64,000 nucleotides of DNA from Oceanospirillaceae bacterium (GTDB lineage Bacteria; Pseudomonadota; Gammaproteobacteria; Pseudomonadales; Balneatricaceae): NCBI GenBank assembly GCA_018647765.1, contig JABGSN010000053.1, forward strand, positions 1 through 64,000, written 5' to 3'. Both the position numbers and the translations under genes were made by a program. Position 1 is the first letter of the stretch; each line of letters starts with the position of its first letter. Below, in pieces: positions 18,274-29,225 of this stretch. The notes under the pieces were generated by a model. The model searched no databases. It saw only the letters and a list, made by a program, of their open reading frames with translations, and was not told the DNA's origin.

Positions 18274-19488
18274 TCAACTGCGATAATCGGCGTTAATTTT
18301 AACGTAGTTGTAAGACAGGTCGGTGGTCCAAACAATTTCTTTTGCAGTGCCTCGCTTTAGGTCCACGGCAATGGTAATTTCATCCTCGTCCATGACCCGC
18401 TGGCCCGCTGCTTCGGTGTAACTTTGCGCTCGCCCGCCCTGCTCCACCAACAAGGTGTCGCCTAAATGGATGGTTAAGGTACTCACATCGAGATCTGGTA
18501 CGCCAGAATAGCCTACGGCGGCTAAAATACGGCCCCAATTGGGGTCGCTTGCAAACATGGCGGTTTTAGTAAGTGGGGAGTGGGCAATGGCGTAGGCGAC
18601 TTGCAAGCATTCCTCATCATTGGCGCCACCGGCCACTTCGACACTAATAAACTTGGTTGCACCTTCGCCGTCTCGCACTATGGCGTGAGCCAACTGCTGC
18701 ATTAACTTAACCAATGCAGCTGTGAACTTCTCTTTTAACTCGGCATCATCATCGAGTGACAGTTCACTAGCGCCTGTGGCCATTAAAATGCAGGAGTCAT
18801 TAGTCGACATATCACCGTCTACGGTGATACGGTTAAAGCTATGGTTAACGCTCTGCGTCAACAGTTGTTGAATCAGCCCCTGCGAGCAGGTGGCGTCGGT
18901 GGCCACAAAGGCCAGCATAGTCGCCATATTAGGGCGAATCATGCCGGATCCTTTAGAAATACCGCTAAGGTTAATGGTCTGGCCTTGATGCTGAATTTGT
19001 ACACTGGCGCCCTTAGGGCAGGTATCGGTGGTGAGTATACCCCACGCGGCGTCCTGCCAGCCGTTCATATCCAACGACCTCACCGCCTGTGGCAAGTGTT
19101 TGATGATTTTTTCTATCGGTAATTTTTCACCAATAACACCCGTGGAAAAAGGCAGCACTTGGCTGGTTTCCAAACCTAATTCTTGTGCCAATGCCGCGCA
19201 CGTTGCCAACGCATCGGCGTCGCCTGCTGCGCCGGTGCCAGCGTTGGCATTACCTGTATTAACCACTAAAGCTAACGGCTGATCCGCAGCCAAATGGCGG
19301 CGACAAAGGTGTACCGGCGCCGCACAAAACGCATTGGCCGTGAACACCCCCGCCATAGTGGTACCGGCTTGGGCCTGAATAACTACCAAATCTTTACGAT
19401 CTTGTTGCTTAATACCTGCCTGCGCAGTACCCAAACACAGACCTGCGATGGGCTGATACTGCACTTCAATTGTTGGTCCAACTGCCAT
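18274..19488 (-). CDS. argJ: Bifunctional glutamate N-acetyltransferase / ornithine acetyltransferase
   Basis: Recycles the acetyl group from N-acetylornithine to glutamate in arginine synthesis and may also use acetyl-CoA. The precursor has 404 residues and cleaves itself before the Thr of the ATML motif in GMIRPNMATMLAFVATDA, making alpha and beta chains. DGDMSTNDSC and GEGATKFI are further family blocks. AAAGGAAACAAAC precedes the ATG as a strong ribosome site. It lies between secA and mutT, the same order as I recall in Pseudomonas. Confidence 0.97.
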   Translation of the reverse strand: MAVGPTIEVQYQPIAGLCLGTAQAGIKQQDRKDLVVIQAQAGTTMAGVFTANAFCAAPVHLCRRHLAADQPLALVVNTGNANAGTGAAGDADALATCAALAQELGLETSQVLPFSTGVIGEKLPIEKIIKHLPQAVRSLDMNGWQDAAWGILTTDTCPKGASVQIQHQGQTINLSGISKGSGMIRPNMATMLAFVATDATCSQGLIQQLLTQSVNHSFNRITVDGDMSTNDSCILMATGASELSLDDDAELKEKFTAALVKLMQQLAHAIVRDGEGATKFISVEVAGGANDEECLQVAYAIAHSPLTKTAMFASDPNWGRILAAVGYSGVPDLDVSTLTIHLGDTLLVEQGGRAQSYTEAAGQRVMDEDEITIAVDLKRGTAKEIVWTTDLSYNYVKINADYRS

Positions 19489-19534
19489 GTTTGTTTCCTT
19501 TCTACTTTGGCACTTACTGCTTAACGTATGGTAT

Positions 19535-22252
19535 TCAGCTTAGCTTACCGTGACACTGTTTGTATTTTTTCCCCGAGCCACATGGGCAAGGCTCATTGCG
19601 GCCAACTTTACTCGACGGCACGGCGGGGTTTTGAGCTACGGGTTCAGGTTTAGCTTGCTCGGCATCGCTCTGCGCTTGTGCTTGCGCGTGCTTGAACTGC
19701 ATCGCCGCTTGAGCTTGTTCACGCTTGAGCCGTTCTTCGGCTTCCACTTCTTCTGGCGACCTGACTTGCACGTGACTTAAAATTCGAATCACATCTTCTT
19801 TAATGGCAAACAGTAACTGCTGGAACAGCTCAAAGGATTCGCGTTTGTATTCCTGTTTTGGATTCTTTTGCGCGTAGCCGCGCAGGTGAATACCTTGGCG
19901 CAACATGTCCATGGTTGCCAGATGCTCTTTCCAGCGGGCATCAATCACTTGTAACATGACTTGTTTTTCGAAGCCGCGGATTGTTTCAGCGCCAACAACA
20001 TCGGTTTTGGTTTGGTAGTGCTGAGTCAATTCAGATTGAATTTTCTCTCGCAAACCGTCTTCTTCCAGCCGATCATCCGCATCTAACCAAGCCTGCAGCG
20101 GTAAAGCCATACCAAACTGTTTTTCCAGTTCGGTTACTAAACCACCAATGTCCCACTGTTCAGCTAAGCTTTGGGGCACAATAAAACCATCGATGCAGCT
20201 GTCCACCACTTCTGCACGCACATTGGTGATGACATCAGCAATATCATCCGTAGACATCAACTCGTTACGCTGGTCATACACAACCGTACGCTGGTCATTA
20301 GCCACGTCGTCATATTCGAGCAGCTGCTTACGCATATCAAAGTTGCGGCCTTCGACTTTACGTTGCGACTTTTCTATCGCGTTGGAAACCATACGGTGCT
20401 CAATGGCTTCACCGTGTTCCATACCCAACTTTTGCATTAGACCTTTAATGCGTTCAGGGGCGAATATGCGTAATAAGTTATCTTCCAGAGACAAGAAAAA
20501 GCGTGACGAACCCGGGTCACCTTGACGACCAGCACGACCGCGCAATTGATTATCGATACGGCGTGATTCATGTCGCTCGGTACCAATAATGTGTAATCCG
20601 CCGGCCGCCAAAACCGCATCGTGGCGCTGCTGCCAGTCGGCCGTGGCTGCGGTTTTTTCTGCTTCACTGGCATTTTCACCCAATGCAGCCAACTCTACTT
20701 CAAGCTTGCCACCTAAACCGATATCGGTACCACGGCCCGCCATATTTGTGGCAATAGTAATAGCGCCTGGTCGGCCGGCCTCGGCAATAATCGTCGCTTC
20801 ACGTTCGTGTTGTTTGGCGTTAAGCACATTGTGAGGTACGTCTGCTTTGGTTAACGCCTGTGACACCATTTCCGACATTTCTATCGATGCGGTACCCACT
20901 AAAACCGGCCGCTTTTGCTCCACACAGTGTTTAATATCTTCGATAATGGCGGCGAATTTCTCCTCCATGGTCAAATAAACTAAGTCGTTCATGTCTTTGC
21001 GTTGGACGTCAACATTGGTCGGTATAACCAGCACATCAAGGTCATAAATTTGATGTAATTCAAAGGCTTCCGTGTCAGCCGTGCCTGTCATACCAGCCAA
21101 GGTTTGATACAAACGGAAATAGTTTTGAAAGGTTGTCGAAGCCATAGTCTGGCTTTCTTTTTGGATCGTTATACTTTCTTTAGCTTCGATCGCTTGATGA
21201 ATGCCTTCCGACCAACGCCGACCCGGCATGGTACGACCTGTATGTTCATCAACGATTACAATTTGATCATCCTGGACGATGTAATCAACATTGCGAGAAA
21301 ATACCACGTGGGCCTTAAGCCCTGCGTGAACATGATGCAATAAGGTCAGGTTGGATGCGGCGTAAAGGCTGTCGCCTTCATTGAGCAGTTCCGCACCGAC
21401 CAATAACTGCTCCACAAACTGATGGCCAAGCTCGGTTAACTCGATCGATTTATGAGATTCGTCATAGGTGTAATGACCACTTGGCTCAACACCTTCTTCT
21501 ACGTCTGGCTGGATCTCCAAACGCGGGATTAAGGCGTTGATGGTAATATACATTTGTGTATTATCTTCAACCGGCCCAGAAATAATCAGCGGTGTGCGAG
21601 CCTCGTCAATAAGGATCGAGTCAACTTCGTCGACAATAGCAAAGTTTAGTGGCCGCTGAACCTTGTCAGCGGCACTAAACGCCATGTTATCGCGTAAATA
21701 ATCAAAACCAAATTCGTTGTTGGTACCATAGGTTACGTCGCACTCGTATGCCACTCGCTTAGTGGCACTGTCTTGGCCCGACAGTATAATACCTACAGAA
21801 AGACCTAAGCCTTCGTACAGTGGCCGCATCCATTGGGCATCACGCTCCGCTAAATAGTCATTCACGGTAACCACGTGCACCCCTTGAGCAGGAATGGTAT
21901 TAAGATATACCGCCAAGGTCGCGACTAAGGTTTTACCTTCTCCGGTACGCATTTCTGCCACCTTGCCTTGATGCAATGCCATACCACCAATCATTTGCAC
22001 ATCAAAGTGACGTAACCCCATAAACCGTATAGAGGCTTCACGACACACTGCAAAGGCTTCTGGCAACAACTGATCTAGGGTTTCGCCAGCCTCATAACGC
22101 TGATGAAACTCAGTCCGTTTAGCGGCCAATTCGGCGTCGGTCAATGGCTGTACGCCGCTTTCTAATGCGTTAACTTTACTAACAATTTTATTCAACCGCT
22201 TCACTTCGCGATCATTTTTACTGCCAAAAAGTGATTTTAAAATCTGAACCAT
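19535..22252 (-). CDS. secA: Preprotein translocase ATPase SecA
   Basis: The motor that pushes unfolded preproteins through SecYEG. The start at 22252 gives [20 protein letters not shown], the conserved N-terminus, for 905 residues; an open stretch up to 22342 is not family sequence. Walker A is [13 protein letters not shown], the DEAD-like box is [16 protein letters not shown], and [17 protein letters not shown] is the helicase motif VI. The C-terminal [14 protein letters not shown] binds zinc and contacts SecB. No secM-like leader frame is apparent between lpxC and secA, only a terminator and about 110 bases. Confidence 0.98.
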   Translation of the reverse strand: MVQILKSLFGSKNDREVKRLNKIVSKVNALESGVQPLTDAELAAKRTEFHQRYEAGETLDQLLPEAFAVCREASIRFMGLRHFDVQMIGGMALHQGKVAEMRTGEGKTLVATLAVYLNTIPAQGVHVVTVNDYLAERDAQWMRPLYEGLGLSVGIILSGQDSATKRVAYECDVTYGTNNEFGFDYLRDNMAFSAADKVQRPLNFAIVDEVDSILIDEARTPLIISGPVEDNTQMYITINALIPRLEIQPDVEEGVEPSGHYTYDESHKSIELTELGHQFVEQLLVGAELLNEGDSLYAASNLTLLHHVHAGLKAHVVFSRNVDYIVQDDQIVIVDEHTGRTMPGRRWSEGIHQAIEAKESITIQKESQTMASTTFQNYFRLYQTLAGMTGTADTEAFELHQIYDLDVLVIPTNVDVQRKDMNDLVYLTMEEKFAAIIEDIKHCVEQKRPVLVGTASIEMSEMVSQALTKADVPHNVLNAKQHEREATIIAEAGRPGAITIATNMAGRGTDIGLGGKLEVELAALGENASEAEKTAATADWQQRHDAVLAAGGLHIIGTERHESRRIDNQLRGRAGRQGDPGSSRFFLSLEDNLLRIFAPERIKGLMQKLGMEHGEAIEHRMVSNAIEKSQRKVEGRNFDMRKQLLEYDDVANDQRTVVYDQRNELMSTDDIADVITNVRAEVVDSCIDGFIVPQSLAEQWDIGGLVTELEKQFGMALPLQAWLDADDRLEEDGLREKIQSELTQHYQTKTDVVGAETIRGFEKQVMLQVIDARWKEHLATMDMLRQGIHLRGYAQKNPKQEYKRESFELFQQLLFAIKEDVIRILSHVQVRSPEEVEAEERLKREQAQAAMQFKHAQAQAQSDAEQAKPEPVAQNPAVPSSKVGRNEPCPCGSGKKYKQCHGKLS

Positions 22253-22364
22253 TGTGATGTCTTTATTATAGGCGCCGGGGCGCTCGTTATGGTGAGTGAT
22301 TGGCTTATAAGCCTCATCTATTACTATGGGGTCTTGGGCCACTTTTCAAGGGCCTAAAACGTAG

Positions 22365-22397
22365 AAAAGCCGGAGTTCCTAAAGAACACCGGCTTTT
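22365..22397 (-). terminator. Terminator after lpxC
   Basis: AAAAGCCGG-A-GTTC pairs with GAAC-A-CCGGCTTTT around a five-base loop, 14 bases after the lpxC stop codon on the minus strand. The stem ends in TTTT on either strand. It would separate the dcw/lpxC transcript from secA, at least in part. Confidence 0.8.
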
Positions 22398-22410
22398 CAT
22401 TTGTATATCC

Positions 22411-23325
22411 TTAGGCAGCGGCTGCAGCGGGATTCATATAGGCAATAGGCGCATTGGCTTCATCATCAAAAGTTACCACTTCCCAGGCATCTTGTTGAGA
22501 TAACAACTCTCGCAACAACATATGGTTTAGACCATGACCAGACTTGTGGCCCTGAAACTTACCAATTAGGCTACGCCCCAGCAAGTACAAGTCCCCCACA
22601 GCGTCTAGCACCTTATGCTTCACAAATTCGTCCTGGTAACGTAAGCCGTCTTCGTTAAGCACACGGTAATCATCCACCGCAATGGCATTATCCAAACTAC
22701 CACCTAAAGCCAAGTTTTTAGAGCGTAAATACTCAAAATCTTTCATAAAACCAAAGGTGCGGGCTCGGCTCACTTCCTTCACATAAGACGTACTGGAAAA
22801 GTCTAAGCTGGTGGTGCAATTTCGGCTTTCAAACAACGGGTGGTCAAAATCAATAGTAAAACCCACTTGGAAGCCATTGTACGGCTCCAACGAGGCCAAC
22901 TTGTCGTCCTGTTTGACAGTAATGGTTTTTTTAATACGAATGAATTTTTTTGCTGCGTTTTGTTCTTCCACACCGGCCGACTGCAATAAGAAGATAAACG
23001 GCGCGGCGCTGCCATCCATAATCGGCACTTCTTCACCACTCAACTCAACATAGGCGTTATCGATACCTAAGCCGGCAAATGCAGACAGCAGGTGCTCAAC
23101 CGTACATACACGTACGCCATCCTGTACTAAGTTAGTGGATAAGGTGGTGTCGCCCACATTGGCAGCGATCGCTGCAATGGTAACTACGGGCTCAAGATCT
23201 GTGCGGCAAAATACAATGCCCACATTCGCTGGCGCTGGCTTCAAAGTGAGATAAACTTTTTTACCTGTGTGAATGCCAATACCAGTGGCTCTGATAATAT
23301 TTTTTAATGTACGCTGTTTGACCAT
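22411..23325 (-). CDS. lpxC: UDP-3-O-acyl-N-acetylglucosamine deacetylase
   Basis: The zinc deacetylase that commits UDP-3-O-acyl-GlcNAc to lipid A. It has 304 residues (E. coli 305). Zinc and catalytic residues are visible: TVEHLLSA with a zinc His, [11 protein letters not shown] with a second His and an Asp, and the catalytic HKSGHGLNH segment. [10 protein letters not shown] holds the conserved Glu-Asp region. It follows ftsZ after 115 bases, at the usual end of the dcw cluster. Confidence 0.98.
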   Translation of the reverse strand: MVKQRTLKNIIRATGIGIHTGKKVYLTLKPAPANVGIVFCRTDLEPVVTIAAIAANVGDTTLSTNLVQDGVRVCTVEHLLSAFAGLGIDNAYVELSGEEVPIMDGSAAPFIFLLQSAGVEEQNAAKKFIRIKKTITVKQDDKLASLEPYNGFQVGFTIDFDHPLFESRNCTTSLDFSSTSYVKEVSRARTFGFMKDFEYLRSKNLALGGSLDNAIAVDDYRVLNEDGLRYQDEFVKHKVLDAVGDLYLLGRSLIGKFQGHKSGHGLNHMLLRELLSQQDAWEVVTFDDEANAPIAYMNPAAAAA

Positions 23326-23440
23326 AATGTCCTAGACCCTGCACTCGGGATAGCCGAGCATTGTAGCACAAAAAATCTGTTTCCAAGGGCTTAATTACCC
23401 TCAGTACAGGTATAACACGCCAGGGTCTAAGGTTTTATAC

Positions 23441-24616
23441 TTAGTCAGCCTGACGGCGCAGAAACGCGGGTATATCCAAATAACCAATATCGCCGCCTGC
23501 TGATTCAGACTTACCCGAATCATCCATCTTAGAGTCGCTTAAACCAACGTCACCCATAAGCGAATCTTTCACCGTAGGCAACTCCATTTGATCCAAGGAC
23601 GCACGCCTTGCACTATTATTGACCACAGCTTTTACCGTTGGTTCAATTTGCGCTGCATATCCGTGGCCTAAACCTGTGGCAACCACCGTTACTTTCAACT
23701 CATCGGCCATTTCTGGATCGATAACCGTGCCAATCACAACGGTAGCGTTGTCTGATGCAAACTCTTCTATAGTATTACCAACTTCTGAGAATTCGCCCAA
23801 ATTCATATCCAGTCCGGCGGTAATATTTACCAAAATGCCTTTAGCACCACGTAAATCAACGTCTTCGAGCAATGGGCTACGCACGGCAGCTTCAGCCGCT
23901 TCGCGTGCACGCTCTTCGCCTTTAGCCACGCCGGTACCCATCATCGCCATGCCCATTTCTGACATCACAGTACGTACGTCGGCAAAGTCGACGTTGATCA
24001 TACCCGGTCGAATAATTAAATCAGCAATACCTTGAACAGCACCTAAAAGCACGTCGTTGGCCGTGCTAAATGCAGTCAACAAACTGCAGTTTTTACCCAA
24101 TACCGGCAACAGCTTTTCATTAGGAATGGTAATCAGCGAGTCAACATGCTCAGCCAATTCCTTAAGACCCTGCTCGGCGATAGCCATACGTTTACGGCCT
24201 TCAAATGGAAACGGCTTAGTAACAACAGCAACCGTCAAAATACCCATCTCACGAGCCACTTCGGCAACGATTGGTGCGGCGCCAGTACCGGTGCCACCAC
24301 CCATACCCGCAGTGATAAAGACCATATCTGCGCCTTGCAAGATACTCTCTATCTGCGCCCGATCTTCAATCGCCGCTTCACGCCCAACATTAGGATTAGC
24401 ACCAGCACCCAAACCTTTAGTAATTTGAGTACCAAGCTGTACAACAGCTTGTGCTTCCATACCTTTAAGTGCCTGAGCATCCGTGTTGGCGCAAATAAAA
24501 TCCACCCCATCAATCTCACTTGATAGCATGTGACTAACCGCGTTACCACCGCCGCCACCAACACCAATCACTTTAATGACTGCACTTTGCGGCACGTTAT
24601 CGACTAATTCGTACAT
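23441..24616 (-). CDS. ftsZ: Cell division GTPase FtsZ
   Basis: Tubulin-like GTPase that polymerises into the division ring. It has 391 residues. The N-terminal GVGGGGGNAVSHM and the tubulin signature GGGTGTGAAP bind GTP, and NVDFADVRTVMSEMG contains the T7-type catalytic loop. The C-terminus LDIPAFLRRQAD is the conserved tail that binds FtsA and ZipA. Between them lies a linker of about 55 variable residues. A hairpin and about 100 bases separate it from ftsA. Confidence 0.98.
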   Translation of the reverse strand: MYELVDNVPQSAVIKVIGVGGGGGNAVSHMLSSEIDGVDFICANTDAQALKGMEAQAVVQLGTQITKGLGAGANPNVGREAAIEDRAQIESILQGADMVFITAGMGGGTGTGAAPIVAEVAREMGILTVAVVTKPFPFEGRKRMAIAEQGLKELAEHVDSLITIPNEKLLPVLGKNCSLLTAFSTANDVLLGAVQGIADLIIRPGMINVDFADVRTVMSEMGMAMMGTGVAKGEERAREAAEAAVRSPLLEDVDLRGAKGILVNITAGLDMNLGEFSEVGNTIEEFASDNATVVIGTVIDPEMADELKVTVVATGLGHGYAAQIEPTVKAVVNNSARRASLDQMELPTVKDSLMGDVGLSDSKMDDSGKSESAGGDIGYLDIPAFLRRQAD

Positions 24617-24691
24617 CGCCTTGCTCCTGGTCTAATTTATTATTCTCCTGGCAGGGAATTCCATCACCCACCAGACCTTACAATACTTACC

Positions 24692-24718
24692 CATCAAGAT
24701 CGCACTAGCGTCTTGATG
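24692..24718 (-). other. Hairpin just after the ftsA stop codon
   Basis: CATCAAGA and TCTTGATG pair as an eight-base stem, continued with a bulge by CGC/GCG around an ACTA loop. It directly abuts the ftsA stop codon and precedes ftsZ. There is no T-run, so it is more likely a processing or stability element than a terminator. Confidence 0.5.
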
Positions 24719-25960
24719 TTAAAAATTACTCTTTATCCAACGCTTTGCCCGCGCCAACCACTGGCCACCACTAAAACTCATGGTGGAGCTTACGGTCTGC
24801 GCCGTTGATGGGCCGGCTTGCTGTGCGTAATTAAGCAAGCCAACGCAGGTCGCATAGGTTGGATTATCCAACAAACCACTATGCCCCTGAGCCGTATGTG
24901 GTCTAGCCAAACGCACGGGCATATGAAATATTTCTTCAGCCAACTCTACCGCACCTTCCATTTGTGCTGTGCCACCCGTTAACACCATGCCTGCGGCAAT
25001 CAAATCTTCGTAGCCGCTGCGGCGCAATTCAGCTTGCACCAAAGTAAACAGCTCTTCGTACCTCGGCTCGACAACTTCAGCCAAAGCCTGACGCGACAAA
25101 TCACGTGCTGGGCGGTCGCCGACGCTAGGCACTATGATACTTTCCGACAAGTCAGTAAGCTGAGCTAACGCACAGGCATAGCGGACTTTGACGTCTTCCG
25201 CATGGACTGTGGGCGTGCGTAAGGCCATGGCAATGTCATTAGTGACTTGATCTCCAGCCACCGGGATCACGCAAGTGTGGCGAATAGCACCGGCGGTAAA
25301 CACTGCAATATCAATGGTACCACCACCCATATCAACCAAACACACACCTAATTCTTTTTCATCGTCGGTGAGTACGGCATAACTCGACGCCAACGGGTTA
25401 AGCACGATATCGTCCAATACCAGGCCACAACGGGCCACACATTTGTCTATATTTTGGGCCACATTGAGTGCGCAAGTGACAATATGCACTTTAGCTTCAA
25501 GGCGTACGCCAGACATACCTAAAGGATCTTGGATCCCCTCCTGCCCATCGATGACATACTCTTGCGGCAGAATATGCAAAATCTTTTGATCCGATGGAAT
25601 GGCTACGGCCCGGGCCGCATCGATGACCCTTTCTAGGTCTATGTCGGTCACTTCACCGGCTTGAATAGCCACAATGCCGTGGGAATTCATGCTGTTAATA
25701 TGGTTACCGCCAATACCCACAGTAACTGCATTTATCTTGCAGTCGGCCATTAGCTCAGCTTCTTCAATAGCGCGTTTAATGGACACGACGGTAGACTCGA
25801 TATTAGCAACAATTCCGCGTTTTAAACCACGCGACTCCTGTGCCCCAATACCAATCACTTGCAACTGCTCGTCAACACCCCATTCTGCGACCATTGCCAC
25901 GACTTTAGAGGTACCTATGTCCAAGCCAACGATCATCGGTTTCACTGTTGCTTCTACCAC
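24719..25960 (-). CDS. ftsA: Cell division protein FtsA
   Basis: Actin-like ATPase that anchors FtsZ to the membrane and recruits late division proteins. The 413 residues show VGLDIGTSKVVAMVAE (phosphate 1), VDMGGGTIDIAVF (phosphate 2) and AAGMVLTGGTAQMEGAVELA. The C-terminus ARAKRWIKSNF is the amphipathic membrane-targeting helix. The start is a GTG preceded by AAGGGACGG; an ATG eight codons further in is the alternative. Lies between ftsQ and ftsZ. Confidence 0.97.
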   Translation of the reverse strand: MVEATVKPMIVGLDIGTSKVVAMVAEWGVDEQLQVIGIGAQESRGLKRGIVANIESTVVSIKRAIEEAELMADCKINAVTVGIGGNHINSMNSHGIVAIQAGEVTDIDLERVIDAARAVAIPSDQKILHILPQEYVIDGQEGIQDPLGMSGVRLEAKVHIVTCALNVAQNIDKCVARCGLVLDDIVLNPLASSYAVLTDDEKELGVCLVDMGGGTIDIAVFTAGAIRHTCVIPVAGDQVTNDIAMALRTPTVHAEDVKVRYACALAQLTDLSESIIVPSVGDRPARDLSRQALAEVVEPRYEELFTLVQAELRRSGYEDLIAAGMVLTGGTAQMEGAVELAEEIFHMPVRLARPHTAQGHSGLLDNPTYATCVGLLNYAQQAGPSTAQTVSSTMSFSGGQWLARAKRWIKSNF

Positions 25961-26097
25961 TTAAACCGTCCCTTTATTAAGCTTTGTATAAATCGCAAAA
26001 ATAGCCATTTATAGATTATTAAATTATCCCACACTTTAGTATACAAGTGGTGGATTATTCACATATTTCGGCCCTTTCTGGCAGCCCATTAACAACC

Positions 26098-26826
26098 TTA
26101 ATCACCCACCCTCCAAGCCACCGAAACACCGTGGGGATAACGGCCATCAATGCGCTCCACAGTGCCCGCAATTGCAGCCAGCTGGGTGTGGTAAATCGCC
26201 ATTAAACGCTGCAATCTGGGGATGATTTCTTGCCGCCCCAGAATTAATACAATGCCATTATCAAGTTCTAGCTGAATAGCACCACGGCGCGCTTGCTTAA
26301 GCTCAACAATACGTAAATTTTCTCGTTCTACAAGCCAACTCATTTGCCGAAACAGCTGACTCATGGTCCATGCACTGGCCCTAGGCCCAGACAGGGCAGG
26401 CAACTGTGCTGCGGCCACTACATTTTGACCATCCACCGATACTAGATCGCCCTGATGATTTAAAAAGCCCCCATCACCCCAGCGCGCCATCATGATTTGT
26501 TTTTCGGCCTCTACCATCAACCGATTCGGCCATACACGACTGACTTTAGCCGTGTGCACCCAAGCATTTGCTTCCACCTCGGCCTTGATTTGATTAAGGT
26601 CAGCACCAAAAAATGAATCACTTACATGCTCATCAAGTTGCGCTTGCACCAGTAGTCGCTGAGCCACGGGAATATTGGTTTGCAATACAATTTGTTGCAA
26701 CGGCCGCTGCAACCAAGGTTGCAAGGCTTGCCACAATAACAACAGCGCCGCTACCACAACCACCAGCAACAATGCCCGAGCGCCCCAGCCCCAATGGCTA
26801 TGAGCTGTCTGCTGCGTAATTGCCAT
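26098..26826 (-). CDS. ftsQ: Cell division protein FtsQ
   Basis: A 242-residue bitopic inner-membrane protein that links FtsL/FtsB to the early divisome. One membrane helix lies at about residues 15-33 (ALLLVVVVAALLLLWQAL). The periplasmic part begins with a POTRA domain (VQAQLDEHVSDSFFGADLNQIKAEVEANAWVHTAKV, written here in part: SFFGADLNQIKAEVEANAW) followed by VSRVWPNRLMVEAEKQ. The start codon overlaps the ddl stop codon by one base (TAATG). Confidence 0.95.
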   Translation of the reverse strand: MAITQQTAHSHWGWGARALLLVVVVAALLLLWQALQPWLQRPLQQIVLQTNIPVAQRLLVQAQLDEHVSDSFFGADLNQIKAEVEANAWVHTAKVSRVWPNRLMVEAEKQIMMARWGDGGFLNHQGDLVSVDGQNVVAAAQLPALSGPRASAWTMSQLFRQMSWLVERENLRIVELKQARRGAIQLELDNGIVLILGRQEIIPRLQRLMAIYHTQLAAIAGTVERIDGRYPHGVSVAWRVGD

Positions 26827-27788
26827 TACCTTGCCAACGCCAAGTTCAACAACACCACGGTTAATTGGCCAAAATCGAGGCCCGCGGCCTCAGCCGCCAT
26901 GGGCACCAAACTGTGTCCTGTCATACCAGGGCTGGTATTCACCTCCAACAACCAATTGTTACCATCTTTATCACGCATGACATCAATGCGACCCCAATCT
27001 CGACAACCCAAGACTTGGAACGCATACCTGCACTCATCGTGCATGGCTCGCTGCTCTGCATCGGTCATGGCGTTGCCAAACATATACCGGGTTTCGTCGG
27101 AATAGTATTTAGCCTGCAAGTCGTAAAAACCATTGTCGGTTTCTAGGCGAATGGCTGGTAATGCTATGTCATTGACGATCGGCACTGAGTATTCGTCACC
27201 GTCAATAAAGTATTCTGCCATGACTTCGCGATCATAACGCGCTGCTTCACGATAAGCGCGTTCTAACGCGGCGGCAGAATCGACAATATTAATACCCAAA
27301 CTGGAGCCTTCGTGTACTGGCTTCACCACCAATGGCAAACCCAATCGTTTGGCTACTTCAGCCCAATTACTGGAGTCGTTGAGCACTTCGTAAGGTGGCG
27401 TTTTAACACCCTGAGCCAACCACACTAATTTGGTCATCAGCTTATTCATACCCAAACTAGAGGACAGCACATCACAGCCGGTGTACGGCACCTGCATAAA
27501 TTCGAGCACGCCTTGCAAGGTACCGTCTTCGCCCCCTCGCCCATGTACGATAATGAAAGCCACGTCCATATCGGCTTGCTGTAGTTGGGCCACTGGATCT
27601 TGCCCGTCTGCACCTAAATCCAAACCAAAGGCATTAACACCGGTGGCCAGCAAGTTCTCAAGCACTTGCTGGCCGCTCATCAAGGAAATTTCCCGCTCGG
27701 CTGAGGTACCACCGTAAATTACAGCAACACGGGCCTTAGGAATGAGCAATAAATCAGCCCATCGAGTCGCCAAATTCATGCTCTTCAT
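26826..27788 (-). CDS. ddlB: D-alanine--D-alanine ligase
   Basis: ATP-grasp enzyme that joins two D-alanines for the peptidoglycan stem. The 320 residues carry VAVIYGGTSAEREISLMSG, VHEGSSLGINIV, WGRIDVMRDKDGNNWLLEVN and the closing NTSPGMTGHSLVP. It is the DdlB type within the dcw cluster, directly after murC without a gap and coupled to ftsQ by a one-base overlap. Confidence 0.97.
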   Translation of the reverse strand: MKSMNLATRWADLLLIPKARVAVIYGGTSAEREISLMSGQQVLENLLATGVNAFGLDLGADGQDPVAQLQQADMDVAFIIVHGRGGEDGTLQGVLEFMQVPYTGCDVLSSSLGMNKLMTKLVWLAQGVKTPPYEVLNDSSNWAEVAKRLGLPLVVKPVHEGSSLGINIVDSAAALERAYREAARYDREVMAEYFIDGDEYSVPIVNDIALPAIRLETDNGFYDLQAKYYSDETRYMFGNAMTDAEQRAMHDECRYAFQVLGCRDWGRIDVMRDKDGNNWLLEVNTSPGMTGHSLVPMAAEAAGLDFGQLTVVLLNLALAR

Positions 27789-29225
27789 TTAATCTTCTCC
27801 ATGCTGCATTTTGTCCAACAAAGCGCGGGATATCTGGCCTATATCGCCAGCACCCTGAGTCAGCAGTAAATCATCAGCCAACAGCAAACCATCCAGTACC
27901 GGTGCAATAGCGGCACCTCGTTCCACAAAAATCGGGTCGACCTGACCGCGAGAACGAATACTGCGACACAAGCTACGTCCGTCTGCACCCGTAATAGGCT
28001 CTTCGCCGGCAGGGTAAATATCCAGCAATATGAGCACATCAACGCGCGATAACACGTCCACAAAGTCTTCGTACAAATCCCGTGTGCGTGAGTAGCGGTG
28101 GGGCTGGTAAACCATGACTAAACGACGGTCCGGCCAACCTGCCCTAATAGCATCGATAGTTGCTGCCACCTCACGTGGATGGTGGCCATAATCGTCTACC
28201 AAGGTGGCGCTGCCCTGTGCTGCAGGGTAATCGCCCAACACTTGAAAACGTCGACCCACACCGGCAAACTCATTCAATCCAGTCACAATATGGGCATCAT
28301 CCACATCCAAGTCTGTGGCGACTGCAATAGCCGCAAGGGCATTTTGCACGTTATGTTTACCAGGCATATTAAGCGCGATATCCAAATCTTGGTGCCCTTG
28401 CCGGACTACGGTAAACGACGTCACCATGCCTTGCTGCTTTAAATTGATGGCTTTTATGTCCGCGTTGCCATCAAAGCCATAGGTCATTAGGGGGCGACTC
28501 ACCTGTGGCAATATCTCCCACACGACTGGATCATCGACACAGACGATGGCTAAACCATAGAAGGGTAAGTTATGTAAAAACTCGACAAAGGTCTTTTTGA
28601 GGCGGTTAAAATCACCTTCATAGGTGGACATGTGGTCCGCATCAATATTGGTGACTATGGATGTGAGCGGCTGCAAATGCAAAAATGACGCATCACTTTC
28701 ATCGGCTTCGGCCACTAAATAGGTGCTCGCACCCAACTTCGCATTGGTCCCCGCACTGGTTAACTTGCCACCAATAACGAAGGTTGGATCCAATCCACCG
28801 GCGGCCAAAATGGAAGCTACTAGCGAGGTTGTGGTGGTTTTACCATGGGTACCTGCAACCGCAATACCATGGCGATAACGCATCAATTCGGCCAGCATTT
28901 CGGCACGCTGCACCACGGGAATGCGGTGCGCTCTTGCAGCCATTAATTCTGGATTGGTTTCAGTCACGGCAGTCGACACCACCACCACATGGGCGCCACG
29001 CACGTTGGCCTCTTGGTGGCCGATGAAAATATGCGCACCTTGGCCGGCTAACCGCTCTGTAACGGGGCTCAGTTTTAGGTCTGAACCACTTATTTGGTAG
29101 CCTTGATTGAGTAGCACTTCAGCAATGCCACACATACCAACACCACCGATGCCGACAAAATGGATGCGCTTAATGCGGCGCATTTCAGGAATGTTGTACT
29201 GATGGGGTGGGGTTATTTTAACCAC
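27789..29225 (-). CDS. murC: UDP-N-acetylmuramate--L-alanine ligase
   Basis: Adds L-alanine to UDP-MurNAc. I chose a GTG start at 29225: GGAG sits seven bases upstream, it overlaps the murG end by eight bases, and the protein then begins [31 protein letters not shown], aligning through the IPEMRR segment with E. coli MurC. This gives 478 residues. The ATP site is [15 protein letters not shown], and the substrate regions are [12 protein letters not shown] and [14 protein letters not shown]. The open frame reaches 29279, but that part lies inside murG. Confidence 0.94.
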   Translation of the reverse strand: MVKITPPHQYNIPEMRRIKRIHFVGIGGVGMCGIAEVLLNQGYQISGSDLKLSPVTERLAGQGAHIFIGHQEANVRGAHVVVVSTAVTETNPELMAARAHRIPVVQRAEMLAELMRYRHGIAVAGTHGKTTTTSLVASILAAGGLDPTFVIGGKLTSAGTNAKLGASTYLVAEADESDASFLHLQPLTSIVTNIDADHMSTYEGDFNRLKKTFVEFLHNLPFYGLAIVCVDDPVVWEILPQVSRPLMTYGFDGNADIKAINLKQQGMVTSFTVVRQGHQDLDIALNMPGKHNVQNALAAIAVATDLDVDDAHIVTGLNEFAGVGRRFQVLGDYPAAQGSATLVDDYGHHPREVAATIDAIRAGWPDRRLVMVYQPHRYSRTRDLYEDFVDVLSRVDVLILLDIYPAGEEPITGADGRSLCRSIRSRGQVDPIFVERGAAIAPVLDGLLLADDLLLTQGAGDIGQISRALLDKMQHGED

